NCBI GenBank assembly: GCA_030066855.1
Contig: JASJAU010000009.1
Span: 1 to 64,000 of the forward strand
DNA: 64,000 bases
Source of the DNA: Paracoccaceae bacterium
Lineage (GTDB): Bacteria; Pseudomonadota; Alphaproteobacteria; Rhodobacterales; Rhodobacteraceae
Direction of reading: 5' to 3'
In this document: piece by piece, positions 18,529 through 27,450 of the stretch
Layout: each line of letters starts with the position of its first letter
Numbering within the stretch: the first letter of the stretch is position 1
The notes under the pieces: model-generated
What the model saw: the letters and a program-made list of their open reading frames with translations, nothing else
Databases searched by the model: none
Told to the model about the DNA's origin: nothing
Made by a program: the position numbers and the translations under genes

Positions 18529-20328
18529 CTACTCCTCAAACCACCAGACGTCCGGCTGGAAGCCAATCCAATCCCCGTACATCGGGAGCGTCGATGGATA
18601 CCGAAGCTCTTTGACATGGGCAAGCCGTGCGATGGGGGAATGCCAAATTGGGATGACGTAGCGGCCTGAAGTCAGCACGCGGTCCAGCGCGCGGGTCGCG
18701 GACAAGAAGTCGTCGCGGCTGGCTGAGTTCAGCATCTGGTTGACCATCGCCTCGACGGCCGGGCTCTTCACGCCCATCCAGTTCCGGCTGCCCTCGGTTT
18801 CTGCCGCCTCGGAGCCCCAATAGAGCATCTGCTCGTTTCCGGGCGACAGCGAGAGGCCGCGCCAGTACCAGGTCATGTCGAAGTCGAAGGCGTTCGTGCG
18901 TTCTTTGAACTGCGCGCTGTCGGTCGTGGTGACCGTAACAACCGCCCCGAGGCGTTCGAGCGCGGAGGCGTAGAGATCGACGATCTGCTGGGTCTCGGTC
19001 GCGCCGGACTGGAGCAGGATGTCAAAGCCGAAGGTCATTCCGGCCGCGTTCTTCAACACTCCGTCCTGAAGCGTCCAGCCGGCCTCTTCCATGAGCGCGA
19101 GCGCGGCGCGCAGATTGGCGCGGTTCCGCTCCGTACCGTCGCCCTCGGGAAGCGCGTAGCCGTCCAGTGCGCCAGGATAGAGCGCGTCGGCGAAGGGCTC
19201 CAGAAACTCCCGCACGCGGCCTTCAGCCGGGCCTTCGCTCATGCCCAGAATGGAGTTTGAGAAATACGACGCGATCCGAGGCTGCGGCGCGCCGTTGATC
19301 GTCGTGTTGATGAACTCGAAGTTGAATGCGGTGATCAGCGCTTCGCGCACGCGCCAGTCCTGGAACATCTCGCGGCGCGTGTTCATCACGAGGCCGCGAA
19401 TGCCGGATGGGCGCTCGTGCGGGATGATCGACTTGAGCACGTCGCCTCGCTCGACCGCCGGAAAGGCGTATTGCGTGTCCCACTTCTGGACGTTCGTCTC
19501 GCGCATCGTGTTCAGGAGACCGCCCTTGAAGGCTTCGAACATCGCTGTGCCGTCGGCGAAGAACTCCATGCGGATCTCGTCAAGATTCGCGCGACCCTGC
19601 ATGAAGGGCACGTCCGCGCCCCAGTAATCCGGGTTGCGGGTCAGCACCACGTAGCGTCCCGGATCGAAATCCGAGATCACGTAGGGCGCCGACGAGATTG
19701 GGATGATGTCGATCCCGGATTCGGCGAAATCCCGACCCTCCCACTGCGCCTTTTTCAGGATGGGACGGAGGCCGAGAATCAGGGGCAGTTCGTCGTCTTC
19801 GGTGTTGAAAGTGAAACGGACGGTCCTCTCTCCAACCTGCTCGGCGCTCGCGACTTTCTTCCACGAGCCGTGATAGCGAGGGTGGCCGACGGTGCCGAGG
19901 GTCTCGTAGCTCCAGATGACATCTTCGACGGTGACAGGCGCCCCGTCAGAGAATCGCGCCTCCGCGCGGAGGGTGAATTCGACCCAAGAGCGGTCCTCAG
20001 GGACCTCGACCGATTCGGCCAGAACGCCGTAAAGTGTGAAGGGTTCGTCGTAGCTGCGGCCCATCAGGCTCTCATGGGCGAGGAAGCGGAGCTGCCAGGG
20101 CACGGAGCCCTTCAGGATGTGCGGGTTCAGAGAATCGAAGCTGCCGACCTCGCCTTGGACGATGCCTCCGCCCTTGGGCGCGTCGGGGTTAGCATAGGGC
20201 AGAGACACAAAATCCGGTGGCAGCTGAGGCTCCCCATACATAGCTATGCCGTGTTTTGGCTCGGCGCTGACCGATGCGGCCGAGAGCCCCGCGACGATCG
20301 AGACGACGTGGAAAAAGTTCATCCGCAT
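18529..20328 (-). CDS. Extracellular solute-binding protein, YejA-like (peptide ABC type)
   Basis: 599-residue periplasmic binding protein of ABC transporter family 5, closest in layout to the YejA/microcin C group. The signal peptide ends near ASVSAEP (residues 1-22). The mature protein begins with HGIAMYGEPQLP and shows the family segments GSFDSLNPH and EDVIWSYETL. No permease or ATPase genes lie next to it, so it is an orphan here and must use components encoded elsewhere, or have a stand-alone role. Confidence 0.88.
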   Translation of the reverse strand: MRMNFFHVVSIVAGLSAASVSAEPKHGIAMYGEPQLPPDFVSLPYANPDAPKGGGIVQGEVGSFDSLNPHILKGSVPWQLRFLAHESLMGRSYDEPFTLYGVLAESVEVPEDRSWVEFTLRAEARFSDGAPVTVEDVIWSYETLGTVGHPRYHGSWKKVASAEQVGERTVRFTFNTEDDELPLILGLRPILKKAQWEGRDFAESGIDIIPISSAPYVISDFDPGRYVVLTRNPDYWGADVPFMQGRANLDEIRMEFFADGTAMFEAFKGGLLNTMRETNVQKWDTQYAFPAVERGDVLKSIIPHERPSGIRGLVMNTRREMFQDWRVREALITAFNFEFINTTINGAPQPRIASYFSNSILGMSEGPAEGRVREFLEPFADALYPGALDGYALPEGDGTERNRANLRAALALMEEAGWTLQDGVLKNAAGMTFGFDILLQSGATETQQIVDLYASALERLGAVVTVTTTDSAQFKERTNAFDFDMTWYWRGLSLSPGNEQMLYWGSEAAETEGSRNWMGVKSPAVEAMVNQMLNSASRDDFLSATRALDRVLTSGRYVIPIWHSPIARLAHVKELRYPSTLPMYGDWIGFQPDVWWFEE

Positions 20329-20408
20329 TTTGGCGACAATCCTTCTGCTCCCCTTGTTCTTTGGAAAAGGAGCCTACGCAGCACTTTCAACCTTTTCAAA
20401 CTTTTAGC

Positions 20409-20437
20409 TTGGCCCCCGGCAATTCGTTGCGTATAAA
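20409..20437 (+). promoter_or_regulatory. Sigma-70-type promoter of candidate sRNA
   Basis: TTGGCC and TATAAA are separated by exactly 17 bases, a near-consensus housekeeping promoter. It faces right, away from the solute-binding protein gene, and lies seven bases before the predicted start of the candidate small RNA. Confidence 0.6.
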
Positions 20438-20443
20438 AGGGGC

Positions 20444-20518
20444 ACTGCTCGATAGGTTTCTTGCCTGTATGAAACCTGCCTCAATAACTTAACGCCCGCC
20501 TTGTGCGGGCGTTTTTTT
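20444..20518 (+). ncRNA. Candidate small RNA, about 75 nt
   Basis: Predicted transcript between a near-consensus promoter and a strong intrinsic terminator, with no ATG-initiated reading frame of use. It folds into two hairpins: AGGTTTC / GAAACCT (20454-20460 with 20471-20477, ten-base loop TTGCCTGTAT), a single-stranded GCCTCAATAACTTA linker, and a GC-rich terminator stem with a seven-T tail. This is the layout of a short Hfq-type sRNA. The loop and linker carry CCTG/CCTC segments that could pair with ribosome-binding sites. I do not recognise a named family. Confidence 0.6.
20492..20518 (+). terminator. Intrinsic terminator of candidate sRNA
   Basis: Eight-base-pair stem ACGCCCGC / GCGGGCGT, five-base loop, then seven T. 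It is a strong rho-independent terminator and lies upstream of ridA, so it ends a transcript that starts in the preceding gap. Confidence 0.85.
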
Positions 20519-20573
20519 CTTTCCCATCGCTTCGAAGCAGCCGCTAACGTCGGGCAAAGCCAATGGGGACTTC

Positions 20574-20960
20574 ATGAACTGGACCGTGGACTCAGCCGAC
20601 GCGCCGGCGCCATTCTCGGCCTACGCGCAAGCGATCGAGGTGCCGGCCGGCGCCAGAACGATCCATGTCTCCGGACAGGTCGGCGTCTCATCCGACGGCT
20701 CTCTGGCGGAGGGCGTGGAGGCGCAGGTGGAGCTCGCCTGGCAGAACATCTTCACGATTCTTGCGGCGGCGCGGATGGACAAGTCGGACATTGTCGATGT
20801 TCTGGTGCTTCTGAAACGTGCTGAAGACGTGGGCGTCTACCGTCGGGTGAGGGACCGCTATTTCGAGGGGCATCTGGCCGCATCGACCATGCTGGTCTGC
20901 GACCTGGCGCAACCTGACTGGCTGGTGGAGATCGCCGTCAGGGCGGCGAAGGTGGATTAG
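20574..20960 (+). CDS. RidA family protein
   Basis: 128-residue member of the RidA/YjgF/UK114 family, trimeric enamine/imine deaminases that remove reactive 2-aminoacrylate-type intermediates. Typical segments are HVSGQVGVSSDGSLAEGVEAQ and VLVLLKRAEDVGVYRRVRDR. The family arginine that holds the substrate carboxylate is not obvious in the usual place, so it may belong to a divergent Rid subgroup. Start chosen at ATG 20574. It converges with an MFS gene with a four-base overlap. Confidence 0.82.
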   Translation: MNWTVDSADAPAPFSAYAQAIEVPAGARTIHVSGQVGVSSDGSLAEGVEAQVELAWQNIFTILAAARMDKSDIVDVLVLLKRAEDVGVYRRVRDRYFEGHLAASTMLVCDLAQPDWLVEIAVRAAKVD

Positions 20961-22171
20961 GCGGGCGCCACGCGCGGGCTAGGTCCGCTTCGCACGAGAA
21001 TGGTCAGGACGATCGCGATGTTCATGAGGTTCCACAGAACCCCGTTCCAGATCGCGAGCGCGTAGCTGCCGCTCAGATCGTAGAGCCAGCCGGAGAGCCA
21101 GCCGCCCAGCGCCATCCCGAGGATCGTGGCGGACATCACGACACCGACGCGGCGGCCCGCCTCCTTGGGCGGCATGTATTCGCGGACGATGATCGCGTAG
21201 GAGGGCACGATGCCGCCCTGGCTCAGACCGAAAATCAGGGAGACGAGGTAGAGAGACGTCAATCCGCCCTCGATCAAGAAAAGGCAAAGCGCGGCCATTT
21301 GCAGGACGGACCCCGCCAGCAGAGTCTTGAGCCCGCCGATGCGGTCGGCGAGGCCGCCCGAGATCAGCCGAGACGCCACACCGCCAGCGAGCATGAGGCT
21401 CAACATCTCCGCACCCGCCGCCGCGCCAAAGCCCCGGTCCATGCAGAGCGCGACGATATGGACCTGGGGCATCGACATGGCCACGCAGCAGCCGAGACCG
21501 GCGAGCGCCAGGAGCGCTTGGAGCGCCCGCGGCGACAGGCCGATCTCAAAGAACCGGGACGCGGCTTCCGCTGTGGCGCGCGCGGTCGAGACAGCGTCGA
21601 TGCGCCGGCGCAAGAGGAAGGCGCCAGGGCCGACGATCAGGAGTATGGCGGCGGCAAGGAAGAGATAGGCGCTCCGCCAGTCGCCGCCATCCATGATCCA
21701 GACAATGATGGGCGGCCAGACGGCGCCCGAGACATAGTTACCGCTCGCCGCGATTGCGACGGCGATGCCGCGCCGGCGCTGAAACCATTGCGAGATGTCG
21801 GCGATGAGCGGCCCGAAGCTGGCCGAGGCGCCAAGTCCGAGGGCGAGGTGAAGAATACTCAGCGCAAAAAGGGACGATATCAGCGCCGATCCGGCAAATC
21901 CGATGGCCGACGCCAGCGCCGCCGCCGCAAGAACCGGCGTGATGCCCCAGCGGTCCACGGCGCGGCCCAGAAGGAGATTCCCCGCCGCGAAGCCGAGCAT
22001 AGTGCAGATGTAGGGGTAGGTGGCGTCGGCGCGATTGATGCCGAACTCGTCCTGCATGGCGGGCAGCACGACGACGACGGCCCACATGCCAATATTGCCG
22101 ACGATCGCCAGCCCGAGTGAGAGGGCGAGACGCATCCAGGAATAGGAGCTGTCGTGCGCGGTTGTCTCCAT
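20957..22171 (-). CDS. MFS transporter
   Basis: 404-residue twelve-segment major facilitator protein, resembling the oxalate/formate and monocarboxylate-type antiporter group (GRAVDRWGITPVL loop in the N half; GGLADRIGGLKTLL loop in the C half). Substrate cannot be stated. It is a single gene flanked by converging ridA and the gap terminator. Confidence 0.83.
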   Translation of the reverse strand: METTAHDSSYSWMRLALSLGLAIVGNIGMWAVVVVLPAMQDEFGINRADATYPYICTMLGFAAGNLLLGRAVDRWGITPVLAAAALASAIGFAGSALISSLFALSILHLALGLGASASFGPLIADISQWFQRRRGIAVAIAASGNYVSGAVWPPIIVWIMDGGDWRSAYLFLAAAILLIVGPGAFLLRRRIDAVSTARATAEAASRFFEIGLSPRALQALLALAGLGCCVAMSMPQVHIVALCMDRGFGAAAGAEMLSLMLAGGVASRLISGGLADRIGGLKTLLAGSVLQMAALCLFLIEGGLTSLYLVSLIFGLSQGGIVPSYAIIVREYMPPKEAGRRVGVVMSATILGMALGGWLSGWLYDLSGSYALAIWNGVLWNLMNIAIVLTILVRSGPSPRVAPA

Positions 22172-22233
22172 GCGCGGACGCTATGCCTGCGATGGCGACG
22201 GGTTCAATCGATTTCGACTCAACCTAAACAAAA

Positions 22234-22256
22234 GGCCCCGCGCGTGGCGCGGGGCC
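22234..22256 (-). terminator. Intrinsic terminator downstream of gap
   Basis: Perfect ten-base-pair stem GGCCCCGCGC / GCGCGGGGCC with a three-base loop. Read leftward it is followed by TTTTGTTT, so it ends the gap transcript. Confidence 0.85.
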
Positions 22257-22278
22257 CTTCGGTTCATTTGATGCGAGC

Positions 22279-23280
22279 CTAGATCAGCTTGCCCATCGCA
22301 ACCGCAGTATCGGACATGCGGTTCGAGAAACCCCACTCGTTGTCGTACCAGGTCAGGATGCGCACCATGCTCCCCTCCATCACCTTGGTCTGGTCGGTAT
22401 GGAAGATGGACGAGTGGGGATCGTGGTTGAAATCCTGGCTGACGAGCTTCTCGTCCGTATAGCCGAGGACGCCCTTGAGCGGGCCGTTCGCAGCAGTGCG
22501 GATGGCGTCGTTGATCTCGTCGACGCTGGTCGCGCGGCTGGCTTCGAACACCAGATCGACGACCGAGACGTTTGGCGTCGGCACGCGTATCGCCACGCCG
22601 TCAAGCTTGCCGTTCAGTTCCGGCAGCACCAGGCCCACGGCTTTGGCCGCGCCGGTCGAGGTCGGGATCATCGACATCGCCGCGGCGCGAGAGCGGTAGA
22701 GATCCTTGTGCATCGTGTCCAGCGTCGGCTGGTCGCCGGTGTAGCTGTGGATCGTCGTCATGAAGCCTTTGGTGATGCCGATCGCGTCGTTCAGCACCTT
22801 GGCGACGGGCGCCAGGCAGTTCGTCGTGCAGGAGGCGTTCGAGACGACGACGTCGTCCGAGGTCAGAAGCTCATGGTTTACACCATAGACGATCGTTTTG
22901 TCGGCGTTCGCGCCCGGCGCGGAGATCAGGACGCGCTTCGAGCCGTTTTCGAGATGCGCCTGACAGGCCTCTTTCGAGTTGAATATGCCGGTGCACTCCA
23001 AAACGATATCGACATGGCCCCAGGGCAGATCCGCCGGGTTGCGGATCGCGGTCACCTCCATCGGCCCGCGCCCGACATCGATCGTCGACTCCGTGGTGGT
23101 CACCTGCGCCGGGAAGCGGCCGTGGACGCTGTCGTAACGCAGAAGGTGGGCATTCGTCTCGACCGGCCCGAGATCATTGATCGCGACCACCTCGATATCG
23201 GTCCGGCCCGACTCGATTATGGCGCGCAGGACGTTCCGGCCGATCCGTCCGAAACCGTTAATGGCGACTGTAACTGCCAA
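22279..23280 (-). CDS. gap: Glyceraldehyde-3-phosphate dehydrogenase, type I
   Basis: 333-residue glycolytic/gluconeogenic enzyme. NAD-binding segment INGFGRIGR at the N-terminus, catalytic cysteine in [12 protein letters not shown] near residue 152, and C-terminal [12 protein letters not shown]. The start is TTG at 23278-23280, with GAGGGAG nine bases upstream; no in-frame ATG fits the conserved N-terminus. A TTG start is unusual for such a highly expressed gene. It has its own terminator. Confidence 0.96.
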   Translation of the reverse strand: MAVTVAINGFGRIGRNVLRAIIESGRTDIEVVAINDLGPVETNAHLLRYDSVHGRFPAQVTTTESTIDVGRGPMEVTAIRNPADLPWGHVDIVLECTGIFNSKEACQAHLENGSKRVLISAPGANADKTIVYGVNHELLTSDDVVVSNASCTTNCLAPVAKVLNDAIGITKGFMTTIHSYTGDQPTLDTMHKDLYRSRAAAMSMIPTSTGAAKAVGLVLPELNGKLDGVAIRVPTPNVSVVDLVFEASRATSVDEINDAIRTAANGPLKGVLGYTDEKLVSQDFNHDPHSSIFHTDQTKVMEGSMVRILTWYDNEWGFSNRMSDTAVAMGKLI

Positions 23281-23497
23281 AGGTCATCTCCCTCAAATGT
23301 GCTTCGGTCTCGCAGCGCTTGCGCTGGGTTCCGAGATTTCATGTTTGCGGCATCCGCGCGCCGCCGTTCCAAGACCGCTTTCGTTGCGAGAACCGCCAGA
23401 GAAAACCGACCGGCCCGAGCGAGAGCCTTTTGGTCGTGAGGCGGTTATTGCAAATGCCTGACCGGTGGAAAAGGGCATAAACTGACGCGGATGTAGC

Positions 23498-24400
23498 CTA
23501 GTCCGGCTTGGCCTCGCACGCCTCGATCCATGTCCAGTCCTTCATCCGTCCGCGAAACCAGCTCCGCTGACGTTTCGCATATTGCCGCGTCAATGTGACG
23601 ATCGTGTCGCGAACTTCCTCCAGACCAAGCCTGCCGTCGAAGTGGCGCATGAGCGCTTCGGCACCGATCGCCTTAGCCGAGGGCAAATCCGGGCGCCAAG
23701 CGGCTCGGTTCGCTCGGGCCTCGTCCAGAACGCCGTCCGCCAGCATCCGCTCCCACCGCGTCTCGATGCGCGGATTCAACCATGTGGCGGGCGCGTCGAG
23801 CACGATAGGCTGGGCGCGGGAGAGGGGAAGAACCGGCGGGCCGGTGTCCTCCCGCCAGTCCGCGAGACCCTTTCCGGTGGCTTGCAGCACCTCCCAGGCG
23901 CGCTGAACGCGCATCGGGTTGTCCGTGTCGATCCGTTCTCTGGTGGCGCTGTCGAGTTCGCCCAGAAGGACGCCCGCCCCCTCAAGCTTCAATCGCTCAA
24001 GCGCCCGTTTTCGGATCACGTCCGGGATTTCCGGGATCTCCGCAAGCCCCCCAGTCAGAGCGGCGAAATAGAGCCCCGTGCCGCCGACGATCACAGGCGG
24101 CGGACCTTCGAGACAAGGCGCCAGATCGCGCAGCCAGGCGCCGACGGAGTAGGGGGCGTCGCCCGGGACATGGCCGTAGAGCTTGTGGGGCCAGCGGGCC
24201 TCATCGTCCTGGCTCGGTCGCGCGGTCAGGACGCGCCAGTCGGCATAAACCTGGATAGCGTCGGCATTGATGACCGGCCCGCCGACGCATTCGGCGATCC
24301 GCAAAGCCAGCGCCGATTTCCCGCTCGCGGTCGGTCCAGCGAGCAAAACGGGACGCTCTTTGTCGAGCGTTCCGATCAAAGTCTCGATGTCCGCGGGCAA
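23498..24400 (-). CDS. miaA: tRNA dimethylallyltransferase MiaA
   Basis: About 300 residues; adds the dimethylallyl group to A37 of tRNAs that read UNN codons. P-loop GPTASGKSAL near residue 19, DAIQVYADW and the VGGTGLYFAAL segment are present. I set the start at TTG 24398-24400 because GGAAGGAGG precedes it at good spacing. The open frame continues to 24508, but that extension would overlap the divergent pyrH start and adds residues not found in the family. Confidence 0.93.
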   Translation of the reverse strand: MPADIETLIGTLDKERPVLLAGPTASGKSALALRIAECVGGPVINADAIQVYADWRVLTARPSQDDEARWPHKLYGHVPGDAPYSVGAWLRDLAPCLEGPPPVIVGGTGLYFAALTGGLAEIPEIPDVIRKRALERLKLEGAGVLLGELDSATRERIDTDNPMRVQRAWEVLQATGKGLADWREDTGPPVLPLSRAQPIVLDAPATWLNPRIETRWERMLADGVLDEARANRAAWRPDLPSAKAIGAEALMRHFDGRLGLEEVRDTIVTLTRQYAKRQRSWFRGRMKDWTWIEACEAKPD

Positions 24401-24491
24401 GTCCGCCCTCCTTCCGCGTTGAACACCGGGCGGTTTTCCGACATTTTCCGCGCGGGCGCAAAGACCCGACGAGACAGCCGCGAGGGACTCC

Positions 24492-25220
24492 ATGACAGCC
24501 GAAGCCACCCAGCCCGCCTACAGCCGTGTTCTTTTGAAGATTTCGGGCGAGGCGCTGATGGGCGATCAGGGGTTCGGGCTGCACCCGCCCACGGTGGCGA
24601 GAATCGCCCGCGAGGTTCAGGCGGTGCACGAACTCGGCGTCGAGATCTGCATGGTCATCGGCGGGGGGAACATCTTTCGTGGCCTTCAGGGCTCGGCGCA
24701 GGGGATGGAGCGGACGACTGCTGATTACATGGGCATGCTGGCGACCGTGATGAACGCGCTCGCCATGCAATCCGCCTTGGAAGCGATCGGCATCCATACC
24801 CGCGTCATCTCGGCGATCCGCATGGACGAGGTAGCCGAGCCCTATATCCGGCGCCGCGCCGTGCGCCACCTTGAGAAGAAGCGGGTCTGCATCTTCGCCG
24901 CCGGGACCGGAAACCCGTATTTCACCACCGATACTGCCGCGACGCTCCGCGCCTCCGAAATGTCCTGCCAGGCGATTTTCAAAGGCACCAAGGTCGATGG
25001 CGTATATGACAAGGATCCGGTGAAACACACGGATGCGGAGCGCTACAACGCGGTCAGCTATGACGAGGTTCTCGCGAAGCATCTGGGCGTCATGGACGCC
25101 TCCGCCATCGCGCTCGCCCGCGACAACGCCCTGCCCATTATCGTCTTCTCGCTAGAGGAGCCTGGCGGGTTCCGGGGCATTCTGGCCGGCGAGGGGACCT
25201 ACACGATCGTGCGGGACTGA
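24492..25220 (+). CDS. pyrH: UMP kinase
   Basis: 242-residue amino-acid-kinase-fold enzyme that makes UDP from UMP, hexameric and allosteric in bacteria. [10 protein letters not shown] at the N-terminus, the glycine loop [10 protein letters not shown], and the [16 protein letters not shown] segment are diagnostic. First gene of the pyrH-frr-uppS-cdsA-dxr-rseP row, a widely conserved order. Divergent from miaA, with 91 bases between them. Confidence 0.97.
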   Translation: MTAEATQPAYSRVLLKISGEALMGDQGFGLHPPTVARIAREVQAVHELGVEICMVIGGGNIFRGLQGSAQGMERTTADYMGMLATVMNALAMQSALEAIGIHTRVISAIRMDEVAEPYIRRRAVRHLEKKRVCIFAAGTGNPYFTTDTAATLRASEMSCQAIFKGTKVDGVYDKDPVKHTDAERYNAVSYDEVLAKHLGVMDASAIALARDNALPIIVFSLEEPGGFRGILAGEGTYTIVRD

Positions 25221-25330
25221 TCCGCGCGCCGTCTGCGCGACCGCACCGCTTGCTCTATACATTTTACCGTTAACAAAGGTATAGAAACAGGAAACGCGCA
25301 AGAAATGCGCCGGAACACGAGACGACGGGC

Positions 25331-25894
25331 ATGGCTGATGACATCGAGATAGACCTCGACGACCTCGAGCGCCGCATGGATGGCGCGATGACGGCGCTGA
25401 GGAGCGAGTTTCTGACGTTGCGGACTGGACGGGCCTCGGCCTCGATGCTGGAGCCCGTCATGGTCGACGCCTACGGCGCGATGACGCCCGTCAACCAGGT
25501 CGGCACCGTGAATGTGCCGGAGCCCCGGATGATCACGGTGAACGTCTGGGACAAATCGATGACCGGCAAGGTCGAGAAGGCCATTCGCGAATCCGGCCTC
25601 GGGATCAACCCGGTGGTCGACGGCACGATCATCCGCTTGCCCATTCCAGAGTTAAACGAAGAGCGCCGCCGTGAGTTGACCAAGGTCGCCGGCCAGTACG
25701 CCGAGAGCGCGCGCGTGGCGATCCGCAACGTCCGCAGGGACGGCATGGACCAGATCAAAAAGGCCAAATCTGACGGCATGTCCGAGGACGATCAAAAGTT
25801 CTGGGAGGGAGAAGTCCAGGAGCTGACGGATAAATCGATCGCCAAGATCGATCAGGCTCTCGAAAGTAAGCAAGAAGAAATAATGCAGGTTTAA
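25331..25894 (+). CDS. frr: Ribosome recycling factor
   Basis: 187-residue factor that, with EF-G, splits post-termination ribosomes. The three-helix coiled-coil domain ([20 protein letters not shown]) and the [18 protein letters not shown] segment are typical. A 110-base gap separates it from pyrH and holds inverted hexamers CTATAC/GTATAG, so a separate promoter is possible. Confidence 0.97.
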   Translation: MADDIEIDLDDLERRMDGAMTALRSEFLTLRTGRASASMLEPVMVDAYGAMTPVNQVGTVNVPEPRMITVNVWDKSMTGKVEKAIRESGLGINPVVDGTIIRLPIPELNEERRRELTKVAGQYAESARVAIRNVRRDGMDQIKKAKSDGMSEDDQKFWEGEVQELTDKSIAKIDQALESKQEEIMQV

Positions 25895-25930
25895 CCTGCA
25901 ACCGGGTGGGGCAGGCAAAAGGAGACTGCT

Positions 25931-26656
25931 TTGGGCAGACATTCGAACGAGAGACCCGCGCCCGAGCACGTGGCGATTATTATGGATGGCAACGGGCGTT
26001 GGGCGCAGGCGCGCGGCAAACCGCGACTCTTCGGCCATCACGCCGGGGCGCGGCGGGTGCGCGAGATTGTCGAGGCCTGTCCGGATCTGGGCGTCAAGTA
26101 CCTGACGATATTCGCCTTTTCGACCGAGAACTGGAAGCGCACACAGGCCGAAGTCTCGGGCCTCATGCGGCTCTTCAAACGCTACCTGATGAGCGAGACG
26201 AAGGAGCTCATCGAGGCGGGCGTGCGCGTCCGGTTCATTGGCGACCGCATGAAGCTGGAAGACACGCTTGTCTCGCTGATGGATGAGCTGGAGCTCCTGA
26301 CCTGCGAGAACGACAAAGTGCACCTGACCGTCGCGCTGAACTACGGCGGGCGGGACGAGGTGGCCCGCGCCACCAAACGGCTGTCGCGCGAGGTCGCAGC
26401 TGGTAGGCTTGACCCGGAAGCGGTGAATGCGGAAACTTTGGCCCGCTACCTCGACACCTACGTCCTGCCTGACCCCGATCTGGTCATCCGCACGTCGGGC
26501 GAGGCGCGGATCTCGAACTTCCTCCTCTGGCAGTCGGCCTATTCGGAGTACGAGTTTGTCGACACGCTATGGCCCGATTTCACGCGCGAGGAGTTCGCCC
26601 GCGTGATCGGCGGGTTCTCGGCGCGCGACAGGCGATACGGGGCCGTGCCTGGATGA
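25931..26656 (+). CDS. uppS: Isoprenyl transferase (undecaprenyl diphosphate synthase)
   Basis: 241-residue cis-prenyltransferase that makes the C55 carrier for peptidoglycan and O-antigen. IIMDGNGRWAQARGKPR with the catalytic aspartate near residue 18, FAFSTENWKR and RTSGEARISNF are all present. TTG start at 25931 with AGGAG eight bases upstream. The cdsA ATG overlaps its stop codon. Confidence 0.96.
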   Translation: MGRHSNERPAPEHVAIIMDGNGRWAQARGKPRLFGHHAGARRVREIVEACPDLGVKYLTIFAFSTENWKRTQAEVSGLMRLFKRYLMSETKELIEAGVRVRFIGDRMKLEDTLVSLMDELELLTCENDKVHLTVALNYGGRDEVARATKRLSREVAAGRLDPEAVNAETLARYLDTYVLPDPDLVIRTSGEARISNFLLWQSAYSEYEFVDTLWPDFTREEFARVIGGFSARDRRYGAVPG

Positions 26657-27450
26657 CAGAAGCGCGGGGGGGGCAATGGTCTGATCTTGGGCCGCGCCTG
26701 ATCTCGGGCGGCATTGCCGCCGCCATCGGCCTTTGGGCCATGTGGGTCGGCGGCACTGTCTTCCACGCCGCTATCGCGCTCATCAGCGGCATCATGATTT
26801 GGGAGCTCGTCCGCATGATCGGGGCCGAGCGCCTCGCCATCCCGCTCGCCGCCGTCGCCGCCGTCGCTGTCTTCGCGGCGATGGAGCTGCCGCGCGGTTT
26901 CGCGCTGCCTTTGCTCCTCGCGCCGGCCATGATCGGATTCTCGCAGATCGAGCAACACCGGCTGACCTACGCCCTCTACACCGCAGCAATCCTGATCGCG
27001 GGATTCGGTATCGTGGCGCTTCGCGACGATTTCGGCTTCGGCTGGATGGCCTGGCTCGCACTCGTAGTGATCTCAAGCGATATTCTCGGCTATTTCGCGG
27101 GCCGCTTTATCGGCGGACCCAAATTTTGGCCGCGTGTGAGCCCCAAGAAAACCTGGTCGGGCACCGTCGCCGGTTGGGTCGGAGCGGCTTTGATCGGCGG
27201 CATCTTCGTCTGGCAGGGGCAATCGGGACCGGAGCTTATAGGGATCTCCATCGCGATCGCCATGGCGGGTCAATTCGGCGACATCGCCGAAAGCGCCCTG
27301 AAAAGGCGGATGGGCGTGAAGGACAGCTCCGGCATAATCCCTGGACATGGCGGCATGTTCGACCGCTTCGACGCCATGCTCGGCGCGTCGATTTTCCTGC
27401 TGCTGGTCGAGCAGGTGATCGATTTCCCGCCCGCGCCGGTGCCGCTTTGA
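26653..27450 (+). CDS. cdsA: Phosphatidate cytidylyltransferase
   Basis: 265-residue membrane enzyme that makes CDP-diacylglycerol for all phospholipids. Multiple hydrophobic segments and the C-terminal signature SALKRRMGVKDSSGIIPGHGG are seen. Start ATG 26653 overlaps the uppS stop (ATGA); the frame is open upstream but that part lies over uppS. Coupled to dxr by a TTGA overlap. Confidence 0.95.
   Translation: MTEARGGQWSDLGPRLISGGIAAAIGLWAMWVGGTVFHAAIALISGIMIWELVRMIGAERLAIPLAAVAAVAVFAAMELPRGFALPLLLAPAMIGFSQIEQHRLTYALYTAAILIAGFGIVALRDDFGFGWMAWLALVVISSDILGYFAGRFIGGPKFWPRVSPKKTWSGTVAGWVGAALIGGIFVWQGQSGPELIGISIAIAMAGQFGDIAESALKRRMGVKDSSGIIPGHGGMFDRFDAMLGASIFLLLVEQVIDFPPAPVPL

Noticed and set aside
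23582-24724. 380-codon plus-strand frame over miaA and the start of pyrH
   Set aside because: Composition bias only; it overlaps two conserved genes.
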